Below are positions 51,200-60,233 of a stretch of DNA of 64,000 nt, piece by piece. Every line of letters starts with the position of its first letter. Position 1 is the stretch's first letter. The notes below the pieces were generated by a model. The model made no database searches. It was given only the letters and a program-made list of their open reading frames with translations, and was not told the origin of the DNA. This DNA is from Cyclobacteriaceae bacterium (GTDB lineage: Bacteria > Bacteroidota > Bacteroidia > Cytophagales > Cyclobacteriaceae): the NCBI GenBank assembly GCA_025808415.1, contig CP075525.1:3891501-3955500 (forward strand), given 5' to 3'. A program made the position numbers and the translations under genes.

Positions 51200-54100
51200 A
51201 TGAAGAAATTTTACAGTTTTGCACTGGTACTTTGGTTACTCGTTCCGTTAACCAACATCTTGCTTGCCCAAAAACCAATGGGTATTAAGGTCACCAAACC
51301 AACCGTATGTTATGCCCATACAGCAGACAACCCATGCTACATCGCTCCACCTGAAGAATACTTGAAGTGGGCCGGTAGCACCCGTACAAAAACCTCTAAC
51401 ATTGAAGTAACCTATAATGCAGGTTTTACTGCAGAAGCAATTGCTGCCTTTGATTATGCCTTAGGAATTTGGGAATCCCTTATTGATTCCCCCGTACCGA
51501 TTAGAATTGATGCCTATTGGTCGAGCCTGTCACCTAATGTTTTAGGGGGTGCAATTTACACAAACGCCTATGCAAACTTTCCGGGAGCACAAAAATTAAA
51601 TGTGTTTTATCCTGTAGCGTTGGCCGAAAAAATAACCGGCCGAAACTTAAACGGCAACAACCCCGACATTTTTGTACAATTCAACAACAATGCTAATTGG
51701 AATTTCAATCCCACAAACCCATCACTACCACAAGGCCAGTTTGATTTAGTAAGTGTTGTATTGCACGAAATAGGGCATGGCTTAGGATTTGCTGGCTCCT
51801 TCTCCATTAGCGGTTCGAATGGCCAGGTGGGTTTGCAAGGCACTGGCATTCCAATAATCTATGACGTTCCCATTGAAAATTTTGCGGCTGAAAACCTGAT
51901 TCGTATCTATAGCTCTCCTTCTGTTGACCTTAGGAGTCAAATCACAAGCGAAAATCTTTTTTTTAACAGCGCAACTTCATCGCGCCCAAAATTGTTTGCT
52001 CCCTCAACCTTCAGCGGTGGTTCAAGTATAAGCCACTTAGATGAAGTTACTTTTAACAACACCCCCAGCGCCTTGATGACCCCACAGATTGCACCGCAAG
52101 AAAGGATACATGACCCGGGCATTGCCTGGAATATGCTAAAAGACATGGGTTGGGAGATGGTAAGGATAAATCACATTAAATTATCCGATACTGAAAATAT
52201 CGATGGGCCATATTCTGTAACGGCATCCTTTCAGGCCGATAACGGCATTGCGACAAATACAGTTAAACTTAATTATACCCTGGATGGTACAACTTTTACC
52301 TCCATTACCATGAACCCAACCGGTTTACCCAACGAGTTCACGGCATCCATTCCGGGAACGGGTGTAGCCCGCCAGTACGGATATTATATTTCCGTCAATG
52401 ATAATGCGGGTCGCGAGTTTGTAAACCCGGGGAAAATAGTGCGCAAACTGCAACCCGAACTTCAAAACATTTTCATTTTTGAAACCGGGCCGGATAACAA
52501 GCCACCGGCTATTTCACACTCCCCAAAACCTTTTCTATTGGCCTCTGAAACCGAGCTGGAACTTGAGGCACGGATTACTGACAACATTGGAATCGCATCA
52601 GCTATTGTTGAGTATTCCATAAATGATGTAACCCAGCCTAATCAAACATTAATCCTCCAGGCTCCCCAGGCAGATTCTATTTATCGAAGAACACTTCTCT
52701 TTGGGTCATTGAATAACGGGGATGTAATTAAGTACCGTATTGTTGCCACCGATAATTCATCCAACAGCAACGTTCGCACGGCACCGGCCACAGGTTTTTT
52801 TACCCTTAACGTAGTGGGCCTGGAGCCAACGCAGGATTCATACACCAATAATTTCAATTCACCTTCGAACGACTTTTTTGGTAACGGTTTCAGCATTGTC
52901 CAGCCCGCTGGGTTCAATGATCAGGCCATCCACTCCGATCATCCTTATGCTGAAGGAAATGGCCAACCGAACAATGAACTCAACCTGGTATATCAATTAA
53001 AAATCCCGATACGTGTGAAGGCAAAAGAAGCAACCATCGTGTTTGATGAAATCGTATTGGTTGAGCCTGGTCAAACCGGAACTGTTTTTGGAGATGAGCA
53101 ATTCTGGGATTATGTAGTTGTAGAGGGATCTAAAGATGGAGGCATCACCTGGACACCTGTAGCCGATGGCTATGACTCACGGGCAAATTCAGCATGGCTA
53201 ACGCGGTACAACAGTGCCATCACAGGCAACAATTCAACAGCAGTGGGGGATCCTGCATTATTCCGTACCCGTACACTTGACTTACAAAATAAGTTTGATA
53301 CCAATGATGAAGTAGTGATCCGCTTCCGGTTGTTTAGCGATCCCTTCGCAGCCGGATGGGGCTGGACTATCGATAATTTGAAAATCCAGATTGACGACAC
53401 ACCACCGTTGGTTTTACACGACCATATCGACTATTTAAAAGATACCGAAGATGAACTGGTTATTATAACCAAAGCATCGGATGCAAGCGGCATTAAGTCG
53501 TTAAAAATTGAATACAAGGTTAACAATGGAACCGTCAGCGATATCGACTTTAATGTTAACCCACCGGCCAGTCAATACCAATTTACGTTAAGTGGGCTTG
53601 CTGCCCTTTCAGCAGGCAATGTACTGGAGTACAGAATTGTTGCTACAGACAGTGTAGATAATGAAGGATTTTTCCCACCATCAGGAAATTTCATTAAAGT
53701 ACCTGTCATTAATTTCGGCACACCGGCCGCAACCTATGCTAATAATTTTAATTCACCCTCAAACGATTTTGTGGGCAACTTCTTCTCCATTGCACAACCT
53801 AACCTGTTTGTTGATGGTGCTATCCACTCCGAACACTTCTATCCAAATGGAGTAGGCCTGGATAAAACCTCATCGTACAGTTACATGCTTACACGGCCCA
53901 TTACTATTTCTGCCGCCAACCCCTTAATCCGGTTCGATGAAATAGTGGTAGTGGAAGGTCATGGTGTTGGTGTGGCGTTTGGCAGTGCGAATTTCAGGGA
54001 TTATGTGATAGTAGAAGGATCTAAAAATGGAGGCAACACCTGGAGCAGGTTTCTTGACGGTTACGATATTGTGGGCGGGCTTTCATCGTGGATATCGGCT

Positions 54101-54556
54101 TTCAGCACGGGCTCTAATCCTAATGCAGGTATGTTCCGAAACCGAACCATAAACATGACAGCCAATGGCAATTTTCAACCAGGCGACCAGGTGATTATAC
54201 GCTTCCGCTTGTTTGCCAACGAAACTATTAACGGCTGGGGCTGGGCCATCGACAACCTGTTCATTCAGGATCCGATTACTTCCGTGGAGCAACTGAATAC
54301 TGGCATCAACATTTATCCTAACCCTGTAACCCAGCAACTGCTGAACATCGAACTTGAAAATAATACGATTGGTGAAATTCGCATAGACCTGACTACTGTC
54401 CAGGGCCAGCAACTTCAAACGGTTTCGCTCAACCCATCAACAGAAAAAACCAAACATCAACTCGATTTATCCGGACTTCCTGCAGGGATGTATATAATTA
54501 CGCTGAACGGCCGTTCCGGAGAACGGGTGACAAAAAAAATAATCAAAACACAATAA
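51200..54556 (+). CDS. T9SS-exported metallopeptidase-like protein with duplicated modules
   Basis: 1118 residues with a signal peptide (about 1-23). Residues about 65-310 form a zincin-like domain with the motif H189-E190-I-G-H193-G-L-G-F. The third position expected for a metzincin His (about 199) is Gly, so the metal site may be completed differently or be incomplete. Two composite units of about 290 residues follow (about 433-733 and 734-1025), each an Ig-like stretch plus a module starting NNFNSPSNDF at 550 and 848 and ending GWGW-[TA]-IDNL. The last 80 residues are a type-A T9SS sorting tail (INIYPNPVTQQLLNIEL, GLPAGMYIITLNG). The protein is therefore secreted or surface-bound. Confidence 0.86.
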   Translation: MKKFYSFALVLWLLVPLTNILLAQKPMGIKVTKPTVCYAHTADNPCYIAPPEEYLKWAGSTRTKTSNIEVTYNAGFTAEAIAAFDYALGIWESLIDSPVPIRIDAYWSSLSPNVLGGAIYTNAYANFPGAQKLNVFYPVALAEKITGRNLNGNNPDIFVQFNNNANWNFNPTNPSLPQGQFDLVSVVLHEIGHGLGFAGSFSISGSNGQVGLQGTGIPIIYDVPIENFAAENLIRIYSSPSVDLRSQITSENLFFNSATSSRPKLFAPSTFSGGSSISHLDEVTFNNTPSALMTPQIAPQERIHDPGIAWNMLKDMGWEMVRINHIKLSDTENIDGPYSVTASFQADNGIATNTVKLNYTLDGTTFTSITMNPTGLPNEFTASIPGTGVARQYGYYISVNDNAGREFVNPGKIVRKLQPELQNIFIFETGPDNKPPAISHSPKPFLLASETELELEARITDNIGIASAIVEYSINDVTQPNQTLILQAPQADSIYRRTLLFGSLNNGDVIKYRIVATDNSSNSNVRTAPATGFFTLNVVGLEPTQDSYTNNFNSPSNDFFGNGFSIVQPAGFNDQAIHSDHPYAEGNGQPNNELNLVYQLKIPIRVKAKEATIVFDEIVLVEPGQTGTVFGDEQFWDYVVVEGSKDGGITWTPVADGYDSRANSAWLTRYNSAITGNNSTAVGDPALFRTRTLDLQNKFDTNDEVVIRFRLFSDPFAAGWGWTIDNLKIQIDDTPPLVLHDHIDYLKDTEDELVIITKASDASGIKSLKIEYKVNNGTVSDIDFNVNPPASQYQFTLSGLAALSAGNVLEYRIVATDSVDNEGFFPPSGNFIKVPVINFGTPAATYANNFNSPSNDFVGNFFSIAQPNLFVDGAIHSEHFYPNGVGLDKTSSYSYMLTRPITISAANPLIRFDEIVVVEGHGVGVAFGSANFRDYVIVEGSKNGGNTWSRFLDGYDIVGGLSSWISAFSTGSNPNAGMFRNRTINMTANGNFQPGDQVIIRFRLFANETINGWGWAIDNLFIQDPITSVEQLNTGINIYPNPVTQQLLNIELENNTIGEIRIDLTTVQGQQLQTVSLNPSTEKTKHQLDLSGLPAGMYIITLNGRSGERVTKKIIKTQ

Positions 54557-54559
54557 CTT

Positions 54560-54588
54560 AAAACCCTGACAACGCGTCAGGGTTTTTT
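54560..54588 (+). terminator. Rho-independent terminator of the T9SS protein gene
   Basis: An 11-bp perfect stem AAAACCCTGAC / GTCAGGGTTTT with loop AACGC runs into six Ts. It begins 3 bp after the stop codon. Confidence 0.92.
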
Positions 54589-54600
54589 ATTTCCATTCCT

Positions 54601-54631
54601 TTTGCCCGTTGGCGCTTGAACCTTATTTTTG
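54601..54631 (+). promoter_or_regulatory. Bacteroidota-type promoter of carB
   Basis: TTTG at 54601-54604, a 19-nt spacer and TATTTTTG at 54624-54631 fit the consensus. The carB ATG is 28 nt downstream. An in-frame TTG at 54609 would lie within this promoter, which supports ATG 54660. Confidence 0.72.
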
Positions 54632-54659
54632 GCGCAATTTATCCATACCCATCCTCAAA

Positions 54660-57473
54660 ATGCCCAGAGACAGAAGTATTCGTTCCATTTTAATCATCGG
54701 AAGCGGTCCCATCATCATTGGTCAGGCATGTGAATTTGATTATGCCGGCTCACAGGCTTCCCGTTCATTGCGGGAAGAAGGTATTGAAGTGATCCTTATC
54801 AACTCCAATCCGGCTACTATTATGACCGACAAGGTAACGGCCGATCATGTTTACCTTAAACCACTGACGAAAAAATCCATCCGCGAAATACTGGATAAAC
54901 ATAACGTTGATGCAGTGCTCCCAACCATGGGCGGCCAAACGGCCCTCAACTTGTGCATTGAATGCGATAAGGCCGGCATTTGGCAACATTATGGTGTGCG
55001 TATAATTGGTGTGGATATTAAAGCCATTGAAACCACCGAAGACCGGGAGAAATTCAGGCTTAAGATGCTGGAACTTGGCGTTGGCGTTTGCAAAGGATCA
55101 ACCGCTACTTCCTTTTTGCAAGGAAAGGAAATAGCACAGGAAATCGGTTTCCCACTGGTTATCCGCCCATCTTTTACGCTGGGGGGTTACGGAGGCGGTT
55201 TTGTAAACAAACCCGAAGATTTTGATGAGGCCCTTAACCGTGGATTACACGCCTCACCGATCCATGAAGTATTGGTTGAGCAAAGCATCCTGGGATGGAA
55301 AGAATATGAACTTGAGTTACTTCGTGATGGAAACGGAAACGTAATCATCATCTGCTCCATAGAAAACTTCGATCCGATGGGCGTGCACACCGGTGATTCC
55401 ATAACCGTGGCACCTGCCCTCACCTTACCTGATACCGTGTACCAACACATGCGCGACCTGGCCATTAAAATGATGAATGGCATCGGGAAATTTGCCGGGG
55501 GCTGCAACGTACAATTTGCTGTTAATCCGGATAATGATGAGATCATCGGTATTGAAATCAATCCGCGGGTTTCCCGCTCATCCGCGCTGGCCTCTAAAGC
55601 AACTGGCTACCCCATTGCCAAGGTAGCCGCAAAACTGGCTATTGGTTATAACCTTGATGAATTGAGGAACGCCATAACCGGAACCACAACGGCCTACTTC
55701 GAACCCGCAGTAGATTATGTAATTGTAAAAATACCGCGCTGGAATTTCGACAAGTTTCAGGGTGCCAACCGAAAACTTGGTTTGCAAATGAAATCGGTAG
55801 GCGAGGTGATGGGTATAGGAAGAAACTTCCAGGAGGCCCTGCAAAAAGCTTGTCAGTCGTTGGAAATCAGGCGCAACGGATTGGGAGCTGATGGCAAAGA
55901 AAACACCAACCGGGAAGAACTGTTGTACAGTTTGGAGAACCCCAGTTGGAACCGGCTCTTTCATATTTACGATTCCATGAAACTTGGCATTTCTATGAAG
56001 ACCATCCAAAACCTGACCAAGATTGACAAATGGTTTTTGGAGCAAATTTGGGAATTGCTGGAAATCGAAAAAGAAATTGAACAATACGAACTGGACACCA
56101 TGCCTGTTGAACTGATGCGCAAAGCCAAAGAAAAAGGTTTTGCCGACCGGCAGATTGCCCACATACTTGATTGTTTGGAGAGCGAAGTGCACGAAAAGAG
56201 AAAATCGATGGGCATAAAGCGGGTTTACAAATTGGTAGACACGTGCGCAGCTGAATTCGAGGCCAATACTCCTTATTACTACTCCACATTCGATTCAGAA
56301 AACGAATCCATTGTTTCCGACAAGAAAAAAATTATCGTGTTAGGCTCAGGACCAAACCGTATTGGGCAGGGTATTGAATTCGATTACTCCTGTGTGCATG
56401 GCGTATTGGCTACCAAAGAGTGCGGCTACGAGGCCATTATGATTAACTGCAACCCTGAAACCGTTTCGACAGATTTCGATATTGCGAATAAACTTTACTT
56501 TGAACCGGTATTTTGGGAACACCTCTGGGATATCATTCAGCATGAAAAGCCCGAAGGTGTAATTGTTCAGTTAGGCGGGCAAACCGCTTTGAAGCTGGCT
56601 GAGAAACTTCACAAGTATGGTGTAAAAATAATCGGAACCTCATTCGAAGCCCTAGACCTGGCCGAAGACCGTGGAAGTTTTTCAACGCTCCTGAAAGATT
56701 TGAACATCCCCTATCCTGAGTTTGGTGTTGCCACCAATGCCGATGAGGCGTTGGAGGTTTCCAAAACCATTGGCTTCCCCTTGCTGGTGCGCCCATCCTA
56801 TGTATTGGGGGGTCAAAGCATGAAAATTGTCATCAACGAAGAAGAACTCGAAAACCATATTATCGACATCTGGAAACATTTACCTGAGAACAAGGTGTTG
56901 CTTGACCATTTCTTAGATGGCGCCATCGAAGCCGAAGCCGATGCAATATGCGATGGCGAAGATGTTTACATTATTGGTGTGATGCAACACATTGAACCGG
57001 CCGGCATCCACTCAGGCGACTCGTATGCCGTGCTGCCGCCTTACAACCTGGGTGATTTTGTGATGAAGCAAATTGAAACCTATACCCAACGAATAGCCCT
57101 TGCCTTAAAAACGGTTGGCCTAATTAACATTCAGTTCGCGATCAAAAATGATAAAGTATACATTATTGAAGCCAATCCAAGGGCATCGCGTACAGTGCCT
57201 TTTATCTGCAAAGCTTACGATGAACCCTATGTGAACTACGCCACCAAGGTAATGTTGGGCGAAAAGAAAATAAAAGACTTTAATTTCCGTCCTACCAAAA
57301 AAGGATACGCCATCAAAGAACCTGTATTTTCATTCAACAAGTTTCCTGAAGTAAACAAAGAGCTTGGACCGGAAATGAAATCTACCGGTGAAGCCATTTA
57401 TTTCATTGATGACTTGATGGATGACTATTTTTTGAAAATTTACAGCGAACGGAATTTATACTTAAGTCGTTAG
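54660..57473 (+). CDS. carB: Carbamoyl-phosphate synthase large subunit, without the C-terminal MGS domain
   Basis: 937 residues from ATG 54660. Two homologous ATP-grasp halves are present: first N-terminal IIGSGPIIIGQACEFDYAGSQ and LPTMGGQTALN, second IVLGSGPNRIGQGIEFDYSC and VQLGGQTALKLAEKL. Between them is an oligomerisation helical region. It ends shortly after KFPEVNKELGPEMKSTGEA, where E. coli CarB (1073 residues) goes on to the methylglyoxal-synthase-like allosteric domain. That domain is absent, so UMP/ornithine control is probably lost or different. No carA is in the window. It makes carbamoyl phosphate for pyrimidines and arginine. Confidence 0.95.
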   Translation: MPRDRSIRSILIIGSGPIIIGQACEFDYAGSQASRSLREEGIEVILINSNPATIMTDKVTADHVYLKPLTKKSIREILDKHNVDAVLPTMGGQTALNLCIECDKAGIWQHYGVRIIGVDIKAIETTEDREKFRLKMLELGVGVCKGSTATSFLQGKEIAQEIGFPLVIRPSFTLGGYGGGFVNKPEDFDEALNRGLHASPIHEVLVEQSILGWKEYELELLRDGNGNVIIICSIENFDPMGVHTGDSITVAPALTLPDTVYQHMRDLAIKMMNGIGKFAGGCNVQFAVNPDNDEIIGIEINPRVSRSSALASKATGYPIAKVAAKLAIGYNLDELRNAITGTTTAYFEPAVDYVIVKIPRWNFDKFQGANRKLGLQMKSVGEVMGIGRNFQEALQKACQSLEIRRNGLGADGKENTNREELLYSLENPSWNRLFHIYDSMKLGISMKTIQNLTKIDKWFLEQIWELLEIEKEIEQYELDTMPVELMRKAKEKGFADRQIAHILDCLESEVHEKRKSMGIKRVYKLVDTCAAEFEANTPYYYSTFDSENESIVSDKKKIIVLGSGPNRIGQGIEFDYSCVHGVLATKECGYEAIMINCNPETVSTDFDIANKLYFEPVFWEHLWDIIQHEKPEGVIVQLGGQTALKLAEKLHKYGVKIIGTSFEALDLAEDRGSFSTLLKDLNIPYPEFGVATNADEALEVSKTIGFPLLVRPSYVLGGQSMKIVINEEELENHIIDIWKHLPENKVLLDHFLDGAIEAEADAICDGEDVYIIGVMQHIEPAGIHSGDSYAVLPPYNLGDFVMKQIETYTQRIALALKTVGLINIQFAIKNDKVYIIEANPRASRTVPFICKAYDEPYVNYATKVMLGEKKIKDFNFRPTKKGYAIKEPVFSFNKFPEVNKELGPEMKSTGEAIYFIDDLMDDYFLKIYSERNLYLSR

Positions 57474-57492
57474 AAACAAGTAGTTTTACTGA

Positions 57493-57711
57493 ATGTTTAG
57501 AATACTCCTCCTCTTCATCCTTATTTTTTACGTGCTGTATAAGCTCGGTTTATTCCGCGTTTTCGCAGGAGGCGTAAAGCAAGGATATTTTGATTCCGGA
57601 AACCCTAATCAACGTGCAGGAGGCTCCGTTAATATCGACTCCGCGCCACCCAAGGAAAAGCGCGAAGGGTTTAAAGGCGGGGAGTACGTTGATTACGAAG
57701 AAGTAAAATAG
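57493..57711 (+). CDS. DUF4834-type small membrane protein
   Basis: 72 residues. One N-terminal hydrophobic helix (about 2-24, FRILLLFILIFYVLYKLGLF) is followed by a short Gly/Asn/Pro tail that ends in charged residues (KGGEYVDYEEVK). This matches DUF4834, a short Bacteroidota family of no known function. It is 19 bp after carB and 51 bp before the caspase gene, on the same strand. Confidence 0.8.
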   Translation: MFRILLLFILIFYVLYKLGLFRVFAGGVKQGYFDSGNPNQRAGGSVNIDSAPPKEKREGFKGGEYVDYEEVK

Positions 57712-57762
57712 CCAACCGCTTATTTTTCTGCGGTTCATCCTATCTTTATTATTCGAAACACC

Positions 57763-59316
57763 ATGAACTTACGGATAACCCTGTTCTTGCTGCTCCTTAT
57801 TAGCTCTTTAGGGCTTCATGCACAAGGCTATTCCAAAAAACTTGCCCTCGTTATCGGCAACGCTGCCTATCAACATGGCGGTGCATTAAAAAACCCGGTT
57901 AACGATGCCAAAACCATAGCCGAAACACTAAAGCAATTGGGTTTTGAGGTAATGCTGCACGAGAATGTTTCACAAAACCAAATGAAACAAGCCATAAATG
58001 CCTACGGCATAAAACTTCGCGGCTATGATGTTGGGCTATTCTATTACGCAGGCCATGGCATACAACACAAAGGCACCAACTACATGATTCCCGTTGAGGC
58101 GGATATCCAGGCTGCCGAACAAATTGAATTTGATTGCGTAGCCCCGGATAGGGTGCTAGCCTACATGGAGGCCGCCTCAACTAAAGTAAACCTCATCATT
58201 TTGGATGCCTGCCGCAACAATCCTTTTGAAAGAAGTTGGCACCGTAGCGGAACAGGAAACGGACTGGCCATGATGGATGCACCAAAAGGAACACTCATTG
58301 CCTATGCCACGGCACCGGGCAAAGTAGCTGCTGATGGTGAAGGTACAAATGGCCTATACACCAGTGTACTGCTTAAATACCTGAAAGATCCCGACTTGAA
58401 TGTTGAGCAAATTTTCAAAAAAGTAAGGACCGAAGTGACAGAAAAATCTTTTGGTGCCCAGGTACCGTGGGAGACCACATCCCTTACCGGTGAGGATTTC
58501 TATTTTGCTGCGGACAAAAAAACAAGGGCGCTGGCATCAGCCAAAACTTCCGGAACACCCGAACAAGTAAGGGTTTCCTTTCAAAAAGCAGATTCTTTAT
58601 TTGAAAAGGGCGCCTACTCCGAAAGCATTGAAGAATCAAACAAAACCATCGTACTGGATCAACACCACATTAAAAGCTATATGCTTCGCGCGCAAGGCTA
58701 TATGATGCTGGCACAACATGAAAAGGCAATACCCGATTTGAACAAAGTAGTTGAGCTTAGCCCGGGTGAAGCCGAAGGGTATTATTACCGAGGCCTTTGC
58801 CGGTTTGCCATCAAAGAAATCTACGAAGCAATAACCGATTTTTCGCTCACCCTTCGTTACAATCCCGACCACAGCAAGGCCCATTATTGGCGGGCTTACT
58901 GTTATTACCTGGTAGAAAACAATCGCGCAGCCATTGAAGATTATAACGTTACGTTAAAACTAATCCCCGATAACGGAGAGGTGTATTATTACAGGGGCTT
59001 AAGCTATTTTGAATTAAAAGATTTTGCTGCCGCGGAAGCTGATTTCAAAAAAGCAACCGAGCACATGCCCAATATGGCCGAAGCCTATTTTCGGTTAGCG
59101 TGGTGTTATCACATTAAAAATGACTGGGAAAGTGCCTTGACGAACTATTCCAAAGCAATTAGCATTAATCCTCAGTATACAGCTGCGTATTTTTATCGCG
59201 CCAAAGCGCATCAAAAACTCAATAAAATGCCCGAAGCAAAGCGCGATGTTGAAAAAGCACTGCAACTTGATCCGGGAAATACGGAGTATATTGATTTTTG
59301 GAAATCCCTTAAGTAA
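57763..59316 (+). CDS. Exported caspase-family (C14) protease with TPR repeats
   Basis: 517 residues. A signal peptide (about 1-20, RITLFLLLLISSLGLHAQ) is followed by a caspase p20-like domain with the His-Cys dyad: H98 in YYAGHG and C150 in LDACRNNPF. The remainder (about 270-517) is a row of six or more TPR repeats (FEKGAYSESIEESNKTIVLD, AEGYYYRGLCRFAIKEIYEA, AYFYRAKAHQKLNKMPEAKRD). The location in the periplasm and the TPR row suggest a protease controlled by protein binding. It starts 51 bp after the DUF4834 gene and ends 2 bp before dapF. Confidence 0.92.
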   Translation: MNLRITLFLLLLISSLGLHAQGYSKKLALVIGNAAYQHGGALKNPVNDAKTIAETLKQLGFEVMLHENVSQNQMKQAINAYGIKLRGYDVGLFYYAGHGIQHKGTNYMIPVEADIQAAEQIEFDCVAPDRVLAYMEAASTKVNLIILDACRNNPFERSWHRSGTGNGLAMMDAPKGTLIAYATAPGKVAADGEGTNGLYTSVLLKYLKDPDLNVEQIFKKVRTEVTEKSFGAQVPWETTSLTGEDFYFAADKKTRALASAKTSGTPEQVRVSFQKADSLFEKGAYSESIEESNKTIVLDQHHIKSYMLRAQGYMMLAQHEKAIPDLNKVVELSPGEAEGYYYRGLCRFAIKEIYEAITDFSLTLRYNPDHSKAHYWRAYCYYLVENNRAAIEDYNVTLKLIPDNGEVYYYRGLSYFELKDFAAAEADFKKATEHMPNMAEAYFRLAWCYHIKNDWESALTNYSKAISINPQYTAAYFYRAKAHQKLNKMPEAKRDVEKALQLDPGNTEYIDFWKSLK

Positions 59317-59318
59317 GT

Positions 59319-60116
59319 ATGCGCGTTCACTTTTATAAATACCAGGCTACAGGAAACGACTTTATCCTGATCGACAACCGCGATGGAAAACTTTCATTGA
59401 GCACGGATCAAATACAACACCTGTGCGAGCGCAGGTTTGGTATTGGTGCCGATGGGCTAATGTTGATTGAAAATGATCGGGTTGAAAATTTTAAGTTGGT
59501 ATACTACAACAGCGATGGCTCGCAAAGCTTATGCGGCAATGGCAGCCGTGCAGCCATGCAGTTTGCGGCTTACCTGGGTATTGTTGATTCAAAGGCAAGT
59601 TTTACGGCATACGATGGCGCGCACGAGGCCGAGCTACTTCACTCAGGTATTGTTCGTTTAAAGATGAACGATGTAAAGGAAGTACATGAAAAGGGTAAGG
59701 ATTTATTCCTGAACACTGGATCTCCACACTATATCCGGTTTGTTACCAACATCCGGCATCAACCCGTAGTTGAAGAAGGGAAAAAAATCCGCAACAGCGA
59801 ACACTTTGCTTCGCAAAACGGAACCAACGTAAACTTTGTAGAACTGCTGCCCAATAACACCGTGTTTGTTCGCACCTACGAACGGGGCGTTGAAAACGAA
59901 ACGCTCTCTTGCGGCACGGGTGTAACAGCAGCAGCACTTGCAGCATCGGCAAAAGGATATCAATCACCGGTTGCCGTAAAAACCCTTGGCGGAGAACTTT
60001 CGGTTGAATTCAAAACCAGACAAGCAGGCCTGCCTGCCGGACAGGCAGGCGCATTTACCGACATTTACCTCGTAGGACCTGCCAAAATGGTATTTGAAGG
60101 CGATTTGGAGCTATAA
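59319..60116 (+). CDS. dapF: Diaminopimelate epimerase, with a palindromic repeat insertion
   Basis: 265 residues. The two catalytic Cys are in SDGSQSLCGNGSRAA (about residue 73) and ENETLSCGTGVTAA (about 199). DapF converts LL- to meso-diaminopimelate for lysine and peptidoglycan. Near the C-terminus (about 229-246) a stretch of about ten residues, RQAGLPAGQAG, lies between GGELSVEFK and FTDIYLVGPAK. It is encoded by the palindrome at 60028-60050 and I know of no family member that needs it. It probably loops out and leaves the fold intact. Confidence 0.93.
   Translation: MRVHFYKYQATGNDFILIDNRDGKLSLSTDQIQHLCERRFGIGADGLMLIENDRVENFKLVYYNSDGSQSLCGNGSRAAMQFAAYLGIVDSKASFTAYDGAHEAELLHSGIVRLKMNDVKEVHEKGKDLFLNTGSPHYIRFVTNIRHQPVVEEGKKIRNSEHFASQNGTNVNFVELLPNNTVFVRTYERGVENETLSCGTGVTAAALAASAKGYQSPVAVKTLGGELSVEFKTRQAGLPAGQAGAFTDIYLVGPAKMVFEGDLEL
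60028..60050. repeat. Palindromic element inside dapF
   Basis: GCCTGCCTG (60028-60036), loop CCGGA, CAGGCAGGC (60042-60050): perfect 9-bp arms. A degenerate relative, CTGTCAGGTAGGCAGT, lies at 60135-60150, 19 bp past the dapF stop, in the opposite sense and differing at three of 16 positions from CTGTCCGGCAGGCAGG. The pair suggests a small dispersed palindrome; copy number is not visible here. Confidence 0.75.
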
Positions 60117-60165
60117 TTGCACCCCCGAAACCCACTGTCAGGTAGGCAGTAGTAAAAAAACAATT

Positions 60166-60173
60166 TAACTTTG
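60166..60173 (+). promoter_or_regulatory. Possible promoter -7 element of secA
   Basis: TAACTTTG matches TAnnTTTG, 60 nt before the secA ATG. No TTTG is found at the right distance upstream, so only half of the consensus is present. Confidence 0.35.
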
Positions 60174-60233
60174 AAACTCTTTTGTTTGCACGCATCGTGG
60201 CGGCAAACACTAACATCGGATTATTGATTTTCT

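Noticed and set aside
55578..56192. 204-residue reading frame on the minus strand inside carB
   Set aside because: Fully antisense to carB; no signal, motif or start context supports it.
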